This document shows, in pieces, positions 17,290 to 27,700 of a DNA stretch of 64,000 nt; position 1 is the first letter of the stretch, and the number at the start of each line of letters is the position of its first letter. The DNA lies in contig NZ_LN889802.1 of NCBI RefSeq assembly GCF_900009145.1, forward strand, positions 467,904 through 531,903, given 5' to 3'. The stretch is from Planktothrix tepida PCC 9214. GTDB lineage: Bacteria; Cyanobacteriota; Cyanobacteriia; Cyanobacteriales; Microcoleaceae. The translations under genes were made by a program, and so were the position numbers. The notes under the pieces are model-generated. The model saw only the letters and a list, made by a program, of their open reading frames with translations. It made no database searches and was not told where the DNA came from.

Positions 17290-17929
17290 AAAAATACATC
17301 ATTTCAGGTTCTAAACAAGCTGCATCAATCCATTGCTGCATGGCTGGAAGCGACCAAATGGTTTTAACATAGTCCTGTTCAATTAATCCTAACTTGACAT
17401 CATAGCTAATAAATCGAGAAACAACGGGGGCAAACATGGCATCAGCAATGGTAAATTTTCCGAATAAAAATTCACCCTTAGACCCATACTGTTGACGGCA
17501 TTCTCGCCAAATTGCAGTAATTCGATCAATATCTCCTTGTACCCCTGGTTTCATTCCTTCTCTGGGGTAGCGAGTACGACAATTCATCGGCATTTGTTGC
17601 CGTAAATTCATAAATCCGGCGTGCATTTCATGACTCACAGAACGAGCAAAAGCCCTAGCGTCTCGGTCTTGAGGCCATAAATCTCGAATAAAATTTTCAG
17701 CAATATATTCACAAATCGCCAAGGATTCCCAAACCGTTAAATCTCCATCTAATAGCACCGGAACTTTTCCCGATGGAGAATAGCGCCTGATTTCCTTGTG
17801 GGTGTTGGGAGTACCCAAATCAATCATAATTTCAGCAAAATCAAGTCCTACTTGTTTTAAAAGTAACCAAGGACGTAACGACCAAGACGAATAATTTTTG
17901 TTACCGATCACCAGAGTTAACTGTCCCAT
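17288..17929 (-). CDS. glutathione S-transferase family protein
   Basis: A 213-residue GST-fold protein. The N-terminal thioredoxin-like domain (1-80) has LVIGNKNYSSWSLRPWLLL, where the Ser pair is the likely glutathione-activating site, then GKVPVLLDGDLTVWESLAICEYIAE, the usual glutathione-binding SNAIL/TRAIL-like region. The helical C-terminal domain (about 90-210) includes FTIADAMFAPVVSRF. It is a soluble cytosolic detoxification or redox enzyme of unknown substrate. It is divergent from hisG with about 105 bases between starts. Confidence 0.88.
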   Translation of the reverse strand: MGQLTLVIGNKNYSSWSLRPWLLLKQVGLDFAEIMIDLGTPNTHKEIRRYSPSGKVPVLLDGDLTVWESLAICEYIAENFIRDLWPQDRDARAFARSVSHEMHAGFMNLRQQMPMNCRTRYPREGMKPGVQGDIDRITAIWRECRQQYGSKGEFLFGKFTIADAMFAPVVSRFISYDVKLGLIEQDYVKTIWSLPAMQQWIDAACLEPEMMYF

Positions 17930-18034
17930 AATCTGGTAAATAAAAGTTGGGGTAATAATTGCAGTTTCATCGGATAGCGATTCGCTGCTGTGTCACTGTC
18001 TCTATAAATCCCAAATCCCTCATTTCTCATCTTT

Positions 18035-18679
18035 ATGATCACCGTAGCACTGCCTAAAGGCGCTTTATTAAAAGACAGTATCCGGCTTCTGCAAGCCGTT
18101 GGACTTGATTTTAGTGCTTTTTTAGATCCCGGCAATCGACAACTTCAGATTCATGATCCCACCCAAACCGCTAAGGGTTTATTAGTGCGGGCACAAGATG
18201 TCCCTGTTTATGTGGAATATGGCCAAGCACAGTTAGGGATTGTGGGTTATGATGTCCTGCGGGAGAAAAAGCCTCAAGTCGCTTCTCTGGTTGATCTCAA
18301 ATTTGGCAAATGCCGGATGTCGGTGGCTGTTAAACAATCAAGTCCCTATCAGCGTCCAGTAGAATTGCCACCCCATAGTCGGGTTGCGTCTAAATTTGTC
18401 CACTGTGCCAGCGAGTATTTTGAGAGTTTAGATTTACCAGTTGAAATTATACCGCTATATGGTTCCGTTGAATTAGGGCCAATTACGGGAATGTCTGAAG
18501 CGATTGTCGATTTAGTTTCTACAGGTAAAACTTTACAACAAAATGGATTAACAGAAATAGAGGTTTTATTTGAAAGCACAGCTTACTTAATTGCTCATCC
18601 ATTAAGTTATCGTTTAAATACAGGCGGACTGAAGGATTTAATGAGTCAAATTCGAGAAGAATTAACACTTAAATTGTAA
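18035..18679 (+). CDS. hisG: ATP phosphoribosyltransferase, short form
   Basis: HisG catalyses the first step of histidine biosynthesis, joining ATP and PRPP. The 214-residue length marks the short form (HisG-S), which lacks the C-terminal regulatory domain and needs HisZ as partner; hisZ is not in this window. Family blocks: [15 protein letters not shown] at the start, [25 protein letters not shown], and the PRPP loop [17 protein letters not shown] near 160-176. The start at 18035 is an ATG with no obvious ribosome site. Confidence 0.95.
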   Translation: MITVALPKGALLKDSIRLLQAVGLDFSAFLDPGNRQLQIHDPTQTAKGLLVRAQDVPVYVEYGQAQLGIVGYDVLREKKPQVASLVDLKFGKCRMSVAVKQSSPYQRPVELPPHSRVASKFVHCASEYFESLDLPVEIIPLYGSVELGPITGMSEAIVDLVSTGKTLQQNGLTEIEVLFESTAYLIAHPLSYRLNTGGLKDLMSQIREELTLKL

Positions 18680-18695
18680 ACCTGAACTTAATGAT

Positions 18696-20444
18696 TTAAC
18701 ATTCCAAAGGAGATAAAGGTTTAGTCGGGATTTCTGCGGCATTAGCCTTAACAAGTTGCTCAAAAATCCGAGGTTCTACCGGGCGGCTAAACCAATATCC
18801 TTGTAAACAATCACATTCATGATCTCGAAGAAATTGTTGTTCGGCTTCCGTTTCTACTCCTTCAGCAACGACTCTCATATTTAAACTATGAGCCATAACA
18901 ATCGTTGCTTTCACAATTGCTGCATTTTTAATATGGCGGTTCACATCTTGGACAAAACAGCGATCTAATTTGAGGGTGTCAAACGGGAATTTTTGCAAAT
19001 AACTTAAAGAGGAATATCCGGTTCCAAAATCATCTAAAGAAAGTCCGATTCCTAAATTCTTCAGTTCATGGAGAATGGCAACGGAACGTTCAGGATTTTT
19101 AACTAAAACACTTTCGGTTAATTCTAATTCTAAATATTTGGGATCTAAACCCGTTTGTTTTAAGACTTGCATCACATAACGTCCTAAATTGCGTTGATGA
19201 AATTTAACCCCCGAAACATTGACAGCAACGGAGAGTTCAAATCCCTGGTTTTGCCATTGTTTCACTTGCTGACAAACTTGACGAATCATCCATTCATCAA
19301 TTTCTACAATTAAATCATTTTCTTCAGCAATGCTTAAACATTCCAGGGGAGGCACAAGTCCGCGTTGGGGGTGTTGCCACCTAAATAAAGCTTCAGCCCC
19401 AATAATTCTTCCGGTTTTTAAGTCGAGTTGAGGTTGATAATGAATAATAAATTCTTCGTTGTCTAACGCATGGTGCAGATCAATTTCTAAGCGAAACCGA
19501 TCTTGAATTTTTGTCCAAATTTCATTCGTATAGACAAAATAAGAATGGGTTCCCTGCTGTTGGGCTTGACGCAAGGCAATATTGGCTTTAATTAGTAAGT
19601 TATCAAAATTATCATCATGTTGGGGATATAAAGAAACGCCTAAACAGCATCCTAATAATAATTTATAGTCGGAAATTTTGATAGGTTTTGATAAACAGTT
19701 TAAAAGTTTTAAAGCAATTTCTTCAATTTCCTCAGAGTGGGAAATGGGCGGTAAAATTAAGGCAATTTTTTCATCTTTAAATTTAACAACAAATCCGGCT
19801 CTTTTCAGTTCTTCATGAATCCGATTAATCACCGCCTGAACTAGAATATCTCCATAATCTACTCCTAAATAATCTTGAAACCGTTCTAGGCGATCTAAAC
19901 TTAAAATAAATACCGGAACTAACTGCTGCGGTGAGTCAATTTCTTTAATAATTTGTTTGAATTTACTTTGTAAACTTAACTGAGCCGTTAAATTAATCTG
20001 AGATTCATCTTCCCGATTCGCGGTTAATTGAATTAACCCTTGAGACTCAGATAATGACAGGGGAAGATTAACTCGTTCCTGTTTATTAAACTGTGCTTGA
20101 ATGGCGGCTAATAGTTCCGATTTACTATAAGGTTTGGTGAGATAGTCATCCGCACCCAATTCCATTACCCGTCGTAAATTGCTGCGTTCATGTTGGGCGG
20201 TTAAACAAATGAAGGGAATGGAGAGGGTGTCCGGGTTACTGCGTAAGTATTCTAGCACGCCATAGCCATCCATTTCGGGCATGATTAAATCACATAAAAC
20301 TAAATCAGGTTGTTGGCTGTGTAGAAGTTGTAAACCCACTTGTCCATTATCGGCTTCGAGGAGTTGAAACCCTTCCGCATGGAGAATTTTTAGTAAACTC
20401 CGACGGAGCAGAACATCGTCTTCAATGACTAGAATTTTTTTCAT
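18696..20444 (-). CDS. response regulator with degenerate GGDEF and EAL domains
   Basis: A 582-residue protein: receiver domain (1-120; DD pair, Asp in LVLCDLIMPEMDG, Thr in CLTAQ, Lys in TKPYS), a GGDEF-fold region (about 165-310) and an EAL domain (about 325-570). The GGDEF active-site motif is replaced by a VKFKDEKI-type sequence, so cyclase activity is unlikely. The EAL domain keeps AEALFRW, NVSG, LELTES, DDFGTGYSSL, KLDR and VAEGVET, so it should hydrolyse c-di-GMP. The expected role is phosphorylation-controlled c-di-GMP breakdown, with the GGDEF part possibly sensing GTP. No kinase is adjacent. Confidence 0.9.
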   Translation of the reverse strand: MKKILVIEDDVLLRRSLLKILHAEGFQLLEADNGQVGLQLLHSQQPDLVLCDLIMPEMDGYGVLEYLRSNPDTLSIPFICLTAQHERSNLRRVMELGADDYLTKPYSKSELLAAIQAQFNKQERVNLPLSLSESQGLIQLTANREDESQINLTAQLSLQSKFKQIIKEIDSPQQLVPVFILSLDRLERFQDYLGVDYGDILVQAVINRIHEELKRAGFVVKFKDEKIALILPPISHSEEIEEIALKLLNCLSKPIKISDYKLLLGCCLGVSLYPQHDDNFDNLLIKANIALRQAQQQGTHSYFVYTNEIWTKIQDRFRLEIDLHHALDNEEFIIHYQPQLDLKTGRIIGAEALFRWQHPQRGLVPPLECLSIAEENDLIVEIDEWMIRQVCQQVKQWQNQGFELSVAVNVSGVKFHQRNLGRYVMQVLKQTGLDPKYLELELTESVLVKNPERSVAILHELKNLGIGLSLDDFGTGYSSLSYLQKFPFDTLKLDRCFVQDVNRHIKNAAIVKATIVMAHSLNMRVVAEGVETEAEQQFLRDHECDCLQGYWFSRPVEPRIFEQLVKANAAEIPTKPLSPLEC

Positions 20445-20996
20445 GGCTGTTACTTGACCTCAAATCGGATTCAGAGTTCCTATAGACTATAAATCTTTTG
20501 GTTATTGATTGTCTCTGATTTCAATAGGAAGGGTTTCGTGAAAAAAGATAAAAGATATTATATGACTTAAGATATATCATTCATGATTCAACCGTCGTGA
20601 TAGAAAAAAAATAATCCTGTGAGATGTTACACAAAAAGATGTGATCTACATCGCTAAAATACAAGCATAACCTTCAAAATTCTCGTACTTATACGGTTGT
20701 AAGCCTCCAGACAAGACTGTGATTTGTAACCCAATGACTATTGGATAGCCATCATCTCTAACACCTTAAGCTAACCGGACTGAACCCAAAAATTGATAGA
20801 AAATCGGTGATCCCAAATCTGTTTTCTTATAGACTATTGATGATAATCTCCTAAAATGCTTATAGATTCCTACAAGGGCGGGAATGACACCCGATTTTAT
20901 CAGTCGGTTTTCAGAATTGGATTTGGGATGAAACGATTAAGCAATCAGAACTTTAAATCAAAAAACGACAATAAGAAATATTCTCTGCTCCCCAAT
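20445..20996. other. 550-base intergenic region without a recognisable gene
   Basis: The region separates two minus-strand genes. It is AT-rich with no credible reading frame; a plus-strand frame from 20856 runs antisense into the neighbouring methyltransferase and looks non-coding. It would contain the promoter of the REC-EAL gene and possibly a small RNA, but I cannot support a specific one. Confidence 0.4.
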
Positions 20997-22169
20997 TTAA
21001 CAACAACTCGAACTTGCAGGAGAACAACAAGAATTATCAGAATTTGTAATCGTAACGTGATAATTTTTGCCTTTAGTTTCTTCCGGTTTACGAATCATAT
21101 TGCGTCTACAATCAAACTCTGGTGCTGATTCTAACGGAATAGTTTCATGGGGTAAAATTCCTAAAATATCTTGACAATAGGGGCTGTTTATGTTAGTATA
21201 AATGTGATAGGTTTTATCACAAACTGCCATCCGTTCACCGCGATATAAAATATGTCCGTCATCGTCCATCACTTGTTTCCAAGGCCCTTTATAAATCACC
21301 GCTTGATTAACATCTAAACAGGGGCCGTCTTTCCCTTTAAACGCACAAACGGTTAAAGAACGGAATTCAATGCCATCAATCACTTGCCAAGGGTCTTCCT
21401 GTCGGGCTAAGATTTCAATTCCATAAAATCCAGCTTGTTCAAAGCGTTGTAAAAATTCATTTTCGCGAAAGGCTCCCGCAATACAGCCACTCCAAAGATC
21501 GGGATCATTTAAAATATCAGGAGTCGGATCTTGATCACAAACAATATCCGAAATAACCGCCCTTCCCCCTCGTTTTAACACACGATAAATTTCTTGAAAC
21601 AGTTGATTTTTATCTTGGGGACGGACTAAGTTTAAAACACAATTAGAAATCACTACATCAACACTATTATCTGCAATTAAAGGAGTTTGTTGACGTAGGC
21701 GATCGCATTCTAACTCAAATTCTGTAATTTGTTCAATCGACTGAATGGGATGATTTGTTAACCACTGTTGAACTTGATCTAAATCTAAGGCTAAATCCTG
21801 AATTTTTGCTTTAACAAAGCTTGTATTAGCATAACCTAATTTTTGGGCAATTTCTGCTTGATAGCGACGAGACAACGCTAACATGGTATCATTAAAATCG
21901 ACCCCAATGACTCGACCATTCGCCCCGACTTTTTGAGCGATTATATAACAATTTTTTCCCGCCCCGGAACCTAAATCTACAACAATTTCTCCGGGGTTAA
22001 CATAACGAGTCGGATCACCACAGCCATAATCTTTTTCAATAATTTCTTGAGGAATAATGTCTAAATATTGATTTTCTTGATATTCCACTGGACAACACAG
22101 AGAAGGCTGTACCGTTGTTGCTCCAGCTTGATAACGTTCAATAACCGTTTCTTCAATATTGTAATTCAT
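20997..22169 (-). CDS. ArsM-like SAM-dependent methyltransferase with Cys-rich tail
   Basis: A 390-residue methyltransferase. The SAM site is clear (VDLGSGAGKNCYIIAQKVG, VIGVDFN). Three cysteines match positions used by arsenite methyltransferases: YGCGDP (about 49), VISNCVLNLV (about 185) and SGCIAGA (about 235). An N-terminal SLCCPVEY pair and a C-terminal CCSPASSSCC tail add possible metal-binding thiols. ArsM proteins methylate As(III) for detoxification or arsenosugar synthesis; the extra about 110-residue C-terminal region resembles forms seen near arsenosugar genes, from memory only. No arsenic regulator or arsS gene is in this window. Confidence 0.65.
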   Translation of the reverse strand: MNYNIEETVIERYQAGATTVQPSLCCPVEYQENQYLDIIPQEIIEKDYGCGDPTRYVNPGEIVVDLGSGAGKNCYIIAQKVGANGRVIGVDFNDTMLALSRRYQAEIAQKLGYANTSFVKAKIQDLALDLDQVQQWLTNHPIQSIEQITEFELECDRLRQQTPLIADNSVDVVISNCVLNLVRPQDKNQLFQEIYRVLKRGGRAVISDIVCDQDPTPDILNDPDLWSGCIAGAFRENEFLQRFEQAGFYGIEILARQEDPWQVIDGIEFRSLTVCAFKGKDGPCLDVNQAVIYKGPWKQVMDDDGHILYRGERMAVCDKTYHIYTNINSPYCQDILGILPHETIPLESAPEFDCRRNMIRKPEETKGKNYHVTITNSDNSCCSPASSSCC

Positions 22170-22235
22170 AGAATTTGGAATCAGAACTAAAAGGAAATAA
22201 GCTAATAACTAATAACTGAATACGGGCGGGAATAC

Positions 22236-22254
22236 GGGCGGGAATACCCCGCCC
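22236..22254 (-). terminator. GC-rich hairpin downstream of the GT9 gene
   Basis: A perfect 7-bp stem GGGCGGG/CCCGCCC with a 5-base loop, preceded by a second partial copy of the unit ATACGGGCGGGA, lies 12 bases past the GT9 stop. There is no T-run, so it may be a dispersed palindrome that serves as a transcript end. Confidence 0.45.
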
Positions 22255-22265
22255 CTACGGCTAAA

Positions 22266-23228
22266 TTAACCGCCCCAGATTTTTTTAATTACTTCATCGG
22301 GAGAGATATCAGACATTTTTCCGGTGGGAGATTTAATGCCAATAACGCGATCGCTTTTGGGTAATAATTTAGCAGGTTCAGTGGGGCCAAATAATGCGAT
22401 CGTATAGGTTCCCACCGCAACAGCCAAGTGCATCGGGGCACTATCGGTACAGAGCATTAAATTCGCCGAAGCGATCATTGCCGCTAATTTGCCAATATCA
22501 TCCGGTCGGGTGACTTTAACTTGAGGACAAGATTGGACAATTTCACGCACTAACGCGGCATCTTCTGGCCCCTGGACAATAACAACAGGAAGGTTAGGTT
22601 GTCGTTGTTGAATATCTTGAATAATTTTTTGCCAACGTGCAACAGGGTAAATTTTATCAATGCCTTTTTGTTGTGCTAACTGGCTAGACCCTCCATGAAT
22701 CAAAATATAACCACTTTCCTGTATCCCCAGACGTTTTTGTTCAGCATCTCCCCAGTCAATATCTAGTTTAGGAACATTAATGGATAATCCAGAGAAGGGG
22801 GTGGTAATTTGTAACCCTTTGAGCAGGTCATAATACATCTCGGCGGCGTATTGTTCGGGTTTCAGGGGGACTGGGTTGCTAATAAACATCCCTTCACCGC
22901 CACCGGTGTATCCAACGCGAATGGGGATACCCGTTAACCATAATAACAATCCCACCGTCCAACTTTGACCCAAGGATAAGACCACTTCATATTCTCGATC
23001 ACGGACAATACCCAGAAAATTTCCCCAGTCGGCTAAACTGTTACGTTCCTTGAAATCATAGGTTAAAACTTCGGAAACCGACTTACAGACTCGATAAGCT
23101 CCCTTGGCCCTGGGTTCTACCATAACAGAAATTTGGGCTTCAGGATAAGCTTGCTTAAGGCCATCAAGCGTTGGGAAAAACAAAATTTGATCGCCTATTC
23201 CACCTGGGACAAGGGCTAGTATTCTCAT
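22266..23228 (-). CDS. glycosyltransferase family 9 (heptosyltransferase-like)
   Basis: A 320-residue GT-B glycosyltransferase of family 9, related to ADP-heptose:LPS heptosyltransferases. The N-terminus ILALVPGGIGDQILFFPTLDGLKQAYPEAQISVMV is the classical acceptor-domain start. The C-terminal donor half shows ILIHGGSS, VVIVQGPEDAALV and the MLCTDSAPMHLAVAVGTYTIALFGPTEPAKLLP block of the family. It probably adds a sugar to envelope polysaccharide. The frame opens with GTG at 23231, immediately followed by ATG at 23228, which I take as the start. It is divergent from ispD. Confidence 0.88.
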   Translation of the reverse strand: MRILALVPGGIGDQILFFPTLDGLKQAYPEAQISVMVEPRAKGAYRVCKSVSEVLTYDFKERNSLADWGNFLGIVRDREYEVVLSLGQSWTVGLLLWLTGIPIRVGYTGGGEGMFISNPVPLKPEQYAAEMYYDLLKGLQITTPFSGLSINVPKLDIDWGDAEQKRLGIQESGYILIHGGSSQLAQQKGIDKIYPVARWQKIIQDIQQRQPNLPVVIVQGPEDAALVREIVQSCPQVKVTRPDDIGKLAAMIASANLMLCTDSAPMHLAVAVGTYTIALFGPTEPAKLLPKSDRVIGIKSPTGKMSDISPDEVIKKIWGG

Positions 23229-23307
23229 CACTAAAGAGTTAATCTACAAGATCAGCTTAATTCTAATATGAACACAGGATTGTCAATCTTACCTCTAAAT
23301 TTTCACA

Positions 23308-23994
23308 ATGCACTTATTAATTCCAGCAGCAGGGATGGGACGACGAATGGGAAGCGATCGCAACAAATTGCTTTTGACGTTATTGGATAAACCGTTATTG
23401 ACGTGGACACTCTTATCGGCGGAAGCAGCAACCTGCATTGACTGGATCGGGATCATGGGTCAACCTGTGGATTTCCCTGAGTTTAAAGAAATTTTAGCTA
23501 GTGTTAATTTAAGTAAACCTGTAGAGTTAATTCAAGGGGGAGATACCCGTCAAGAGTCGGTTTATAATGGTTTACAAGCCTTACCCAGCGATGCAGAACA
23601 GGTATTAATTCATGATGGTGCTCGATGTTTAGCCACACCGCAGTTATTTGAACGCTGTGCACAAGCATTACAGGAGTATCAGGGGTTAATTGCCGCTATT
23701 CCGGTCAAAGACACGATTAAGGTGGTGGATGAGGATGGATTAATTTTAGATACCCCTGAGCGCAAACAGTTATGGGCGGCACAAACTCCCCAAGGCTTTG
23801 ATGTGAAACTATTAAAAGACTGCCATGAGCAAGGGCGTCAACAAAGTTGGGAAGTGACCGATGATGCGGCATTATTTGAAAAATGTGGATTACCCGTTCA
23901 TATTGTTATGGGAGAAGAAACCAATTTAAAAGTAACTACTCCTGTTGATTTAAGCGTGGCTGAATTTATTTTAAAAGCCCGACACAATCCCTAG
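23308..23994 (+). CDS. ispD: 2-C-methyl-D-erythritol 4-phosphate cytidylyltransferase
   Basis: IspD transfers CMP to methylerythritol phosphate in the MEP isoprenoid pathway that feeds carotenoids, the chlorophyll phytyl tail and quinones. The 228-residue protein has the nucleotide-binding start LLIPAAGMGRRMGSDRNKLLLTLLDKPLLTWTL (Arg and Lys active-site residues present), then VLIHDGARCLATP, AAIPVKDTIKVV, WAAQTPQGFD and VTDDAALFE. Length and motifs are standard. It starts at the ATG at 23308, 80 bases from the divergent GT9 start. Confidence 0.95.
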   Translation: MHLLIPAAGMGRRMGSDRNKLLLTLLDKPLLTWTLLSAEAATCIDWIGIMGQPVDFPEFKEILASVNLSKPVELIQGGDTRQESVYNGLQALPSDAEQVLIHDGARCLATPQLFERCAQALQEYQGLIAAIPVKDTIKVVDEDGLILDTPERKQLWAAQTPQGFDVKLLKDCHEQGRQQSWEVTDDAALFEKCGLPVHIVMGEETNLKVTTPVDLSVAEFILKARHNP

Positions 23995-24070
23995 GGGCAG
24001 GGTTATTCCACCTGTAATCAGTTATCAGTAGACAATAGAAAAAGATCAACCATCAACTCTACTTAAATTT

Positions 24071-24616
24071 ATGGCTAACAAAAAAACATCTACAAAAACC
24101 AGGAAATCAACCTTGCTTGATGAGTTTATTAGTTTAGCAATTGTTAATTTGTATTTAGCTTTATCCTTTAGCGTTTTAATCACCTTGAATTCCCTGGCGT
24201 TATTAAAACATGGGATTAATGCTTTTAACTATGGGGTTGCGATTGTTGGAGCTTTAATCATCGGAAAAGTGATTGTTTTATCTGAAAAACTGCCTCTGGT
24301 AGAACGCTATGGAGATAAACCCCTGATTATTTCAGTGGGTTATAAGTCAATTTTGTTTACAATTATTGTTTTAATTTTTAATGTTGCAGAACATTTTGTC
24401 GTCGGTTTGTTTCAACAAGAATCTATGTCTAAAGTTTTAATTGAATTGAAATATCATTTTTTTCAATTCGATACAATTTATCAAATATTCTGCTTGTTCC
24501 TTGTGTTTATTCCTTTTTTTATAACACGAGAATTAGATGAAATTTTAGGGAAAGGTAAATTATTTGATTTATTTTTTAAAAAGAGAACTTTAAATCTAAA
24601 TGAGATAGATGCTTAA
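24071..24616 (+). CDS. hypothetical four-span membrane protein
   Basis: A 181-residue protein I do not recognise. A basic N-terminus (KKTSTKTRKS) is followed by four hydrophobic stretches at about 21-45, 53-72, 92-115 and 137-157. A charged loop with EKLPLVERYGDKP sits between spans 2 and 3. The C-terminus is Lys/Asp-rich. It lies between ispD and the giant kinase on the same strand but is separated from the kinase by a MITE-like repeat, so cotranscription is not certain. Confidence 0.65.
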   Translation: MANKKTSTKTRKSTLLDEFISLAIVNLYLALSFSVLITLNSLALLKHGINAFNYGVAIVGALIIGKVIVLSEKLPLVERYGDKPLIISVGYKSILFTIIVLIFNVAEHFVVGLFQQESMSKVLIELKYHFFQFDTIYQIFCLFLVFIPFFITRELDEILGKGKLFDLFFKKRTLNLNEIDA

Positions 24617-24713
24617 TATAGCAATCTGTGCCTTCGAGACGGAGGTTGTAATAATTCACAACTGATATGAAACAGCCAAAAGTATTATCCCTGTTCCCTG
24701 TTCCCTGTTATAG
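24617..24713. repeat. MITE-like dispersed element, copy A
   Basis: The sequence begins TATAGCAATC and runs through GTTGTAATAATT, CAACTGATATGAAACAGCC and AAAGTATTATCC into TGTTCCC heptamers, ending TTATAG. The same order of blocks occurs inverted at 41155-41292. Two copies with matching ends and internal order support a small mobile repeat that contains the heptamer array. Confidence 0.7.
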
Positions 24714-24740
24714 AAGAGTCTTCTTTCTTTTGATCCTTCG

Positions 24741-27700
24741 ATGTTAAGCGACATTTTTACAACTTCCCTTCCTAGAAGATACAATGAATTCATATCTCTA
24801 ACTACATCTCAATGGTCTATGGCCCTAACACTTGCTTGGTTAGATAATTTAGAAGCTGCTATTATTCGAGATCCCCTACAAGTCTCACCCGATACTCCCT
24901 TAGACGAGGTAATCTCATTAATTATCAACTCCCGAGGAAATTGTTATCTGCATTCATCAGAATCTAACTCCTTGAAAACGGCAAAACAAGAAGGCCGGGG
25001 CAGTTGTGTTATTATTGTAGAAAATAATCAACCCATTGGCATTGTAACAGAACGAAATATTATTCAATGGATTGCCCAGGAAAAACATACAGAAAAGATT
25101 AAAGTCAAGCAGGTGATGAGTCAACCTGTTGTCACCCTTCAATATGAAAAAAAACAGGATATTTTTGCAGCTATCAATCTATTTCGAGAGCATTCAATCC
25201 GCCATTTACCCATCGTTGATCAAGGAAATCTAATTGGATTAATTACCTATGATACGATTCGGGGATGTTTACAACCAGAGGATTTATTGCGGTTCAGAAC
25301 TGTTTCTGAAGTGATGAATCGTCAAGTGATTGTTACAACAGATCAAACCCCTTTATTAACAATAGCACAACTGATGGCAAATCATCATATTAGTTGTGTA
25401 GTGATTGTGGCTGAAGATGCTCATCAAAATCCCGTTGGAATGATTACAGAACGAGATTTAGTTCAATTTAAAAAGTTAGGATTAGATTGGAATCATACCC
25501 CAGCCCTAAGCGTGATGAGTTATCCTATTTTAAAGCTAAGTCCTGATAATAATTTATCGGTTGCTCATCAAATGATGGAGTCTAATCGTATTGGTCGTTT
25601 GATTATCACGGGAAACCAGGGAGAATTATTAGGATTAATCACACGCACTAATATTTTGCAGATATTAGAGCCGTTAGAAGTTTATAATGTTATTGAATTA
25701 TTAGAAGCAGAAGTTAAACATTTACAAGATGAAAAAATACAACTGTTAGAAAGTAAGAATTTAAACCTCCAACAAACAGTACAAGAACAGACGGAAAAAC
25801 TTTATTATCGGGAACAGGAATTTCAACTCATAGTTGAAACGGCTCCTGATATTATTTTTAGAATTGATTTAGATTTAAAATATCTCTATTTTAATCATGC
25901 TGTTGAAAAATTGGTAGGAGTTACGGCTCAAGATTTAATCGGTAAATATCCAGAAGAAATTGGGATTGATCAAGACGTAATCAATATTTGGAAAAACTGT
26001 CTTCAAAAGGCAATTGAAACGAAACAAGAACAAACAGTTGATTATCCCTATCCGACTATCAACAGTTCTATTTGGTATCAAACTCGACTGGTTCCTGAAT
26101 ATTCTCCTGATGGGACTTTAATTTCTTTTTTAGGAATTGCTAGGGATATTACGCCGCAGAAACAGGCAGAAAAAAAACTGTATCAACAACTGGAATTAGA
26201 AAAAATATTATACAAAGTAACGATTAATATTCGTCAGTCTTTATCTTTAAAGGAAATTCTAAACACAACGGTGACAGAAATTAGACAACTCTTAGACTGT
26301 GATCGAGTTTTAGTTTATCAATTCGATGCTGAATTTAATGGTCAAATTGTTGCAGAATCTGTTACTGTTCAAGGAAATAGTATTCTGGGAATTTCTTTAG
26401 AAGATACTTGTTTTAAAAGGGGCGGTGCTAAACATTATTTGCAAGGTAGGAAAAATTCTATTAATAATATTGAAACCGCAGATATATCTCCTTGCTATTA
26501 CAATTTACTATCTGATTTTAATGTAAAAGCTAATTTAGTGGTTCCCATTGTCATTAACGATCCTGTCTCTGCTCATCAGTTATGGGGATTATTAATTGCT
26601 CATCACTGTATTGCACCCCGTGAGTGGAGTTCGGATGAGTTACACTTATTAGATCAACTCGCTGTTTCTATTTCCATTGCCATTCAACAGTCTCAACTTT
26701 ATCAACAAATTCAACATGAGTTAAAAGAACGCTGTAAAGCAGAAGATGCTTTAATCAAATTGAATGGTGAATTAGAGCGAAGAGTGCGAGAACGAACCAT
26801 CGTCTTAAGCCAAACAAATCAACAACTTTTAAATGAAATTCAAGAACATCGACGCACCGAGAAAAAATTACATCGTCAAAATATTAAGGTTGAATTATTT
26901 ACAGATATTACTCTGAATATTCGTCAATCTTTACAACTCGAAAAAATATTGCAAACGACTGTAACCGAAATTCGCCATATTTTAGATTGCGATCGCGTTT
27001 TAATTTATCGTATTTTCCCGAAAGGAAAACAACAAATTATTACAGAATCAGTTATTAATCCAGAGTTATCCCTTCTGAATAGCATTTTAAATGAGAACAT
27101 TTTTTCTGATTCTTGTATTGAGTTTTATAAATATACAAAAGTAAAAGCGATTGATAATATCGAAGAGGTTTATTCTTTAGATAACCCAGAAAATTTATGT
27201 ATGAGCGAGTTAATGCAGCAATTAGAGGTTAAATCTAAATTAATTGTTCCGATTTTTCAAAATGGTATACTTTGGGGCTTAATGCTGGCGCATCAATGTT
27301 ATCAACTCCATCAGTGGACAGAATTTGAAATTGAGATTATGCAGCAAATTTCCGAGCAAGTAGGAATTGCGATCGCCCAAGCTCAATTATTAATGGATTT
27401 AAGAGAAAGTCAAGAACAGTTAAAGGATTTATTTGAAAATGCTAATGATTTAATCCAACTAATTTCTCCTGAAGATGGACGTTTTATTTATGTAAACCGA
27501 GCTTGGAAAGAAACCTTAAAATATAGCGAGGAAGAAATTAAAAAATTATCGGTTTTTGATTTAATTACAATCCCTGAAGAAATTTCTAGCTTTCGTCAAT
27601 ATTTTGAACGCTTAAAAAACGGAGATTTTATTAAACAGAATTCTATTGAAACAGAATATATCACTAAAACTGGAGAAATTGTGATTTTAGAAGGCAGTGC

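Noticed and set aside
20856..21128. 90-codon plus-strand frame
   Set aside because: Its second half is antisense to the ArsM-like gene, its composition is Arg/Asn/Thr-skewed and it has no family-like pattern.
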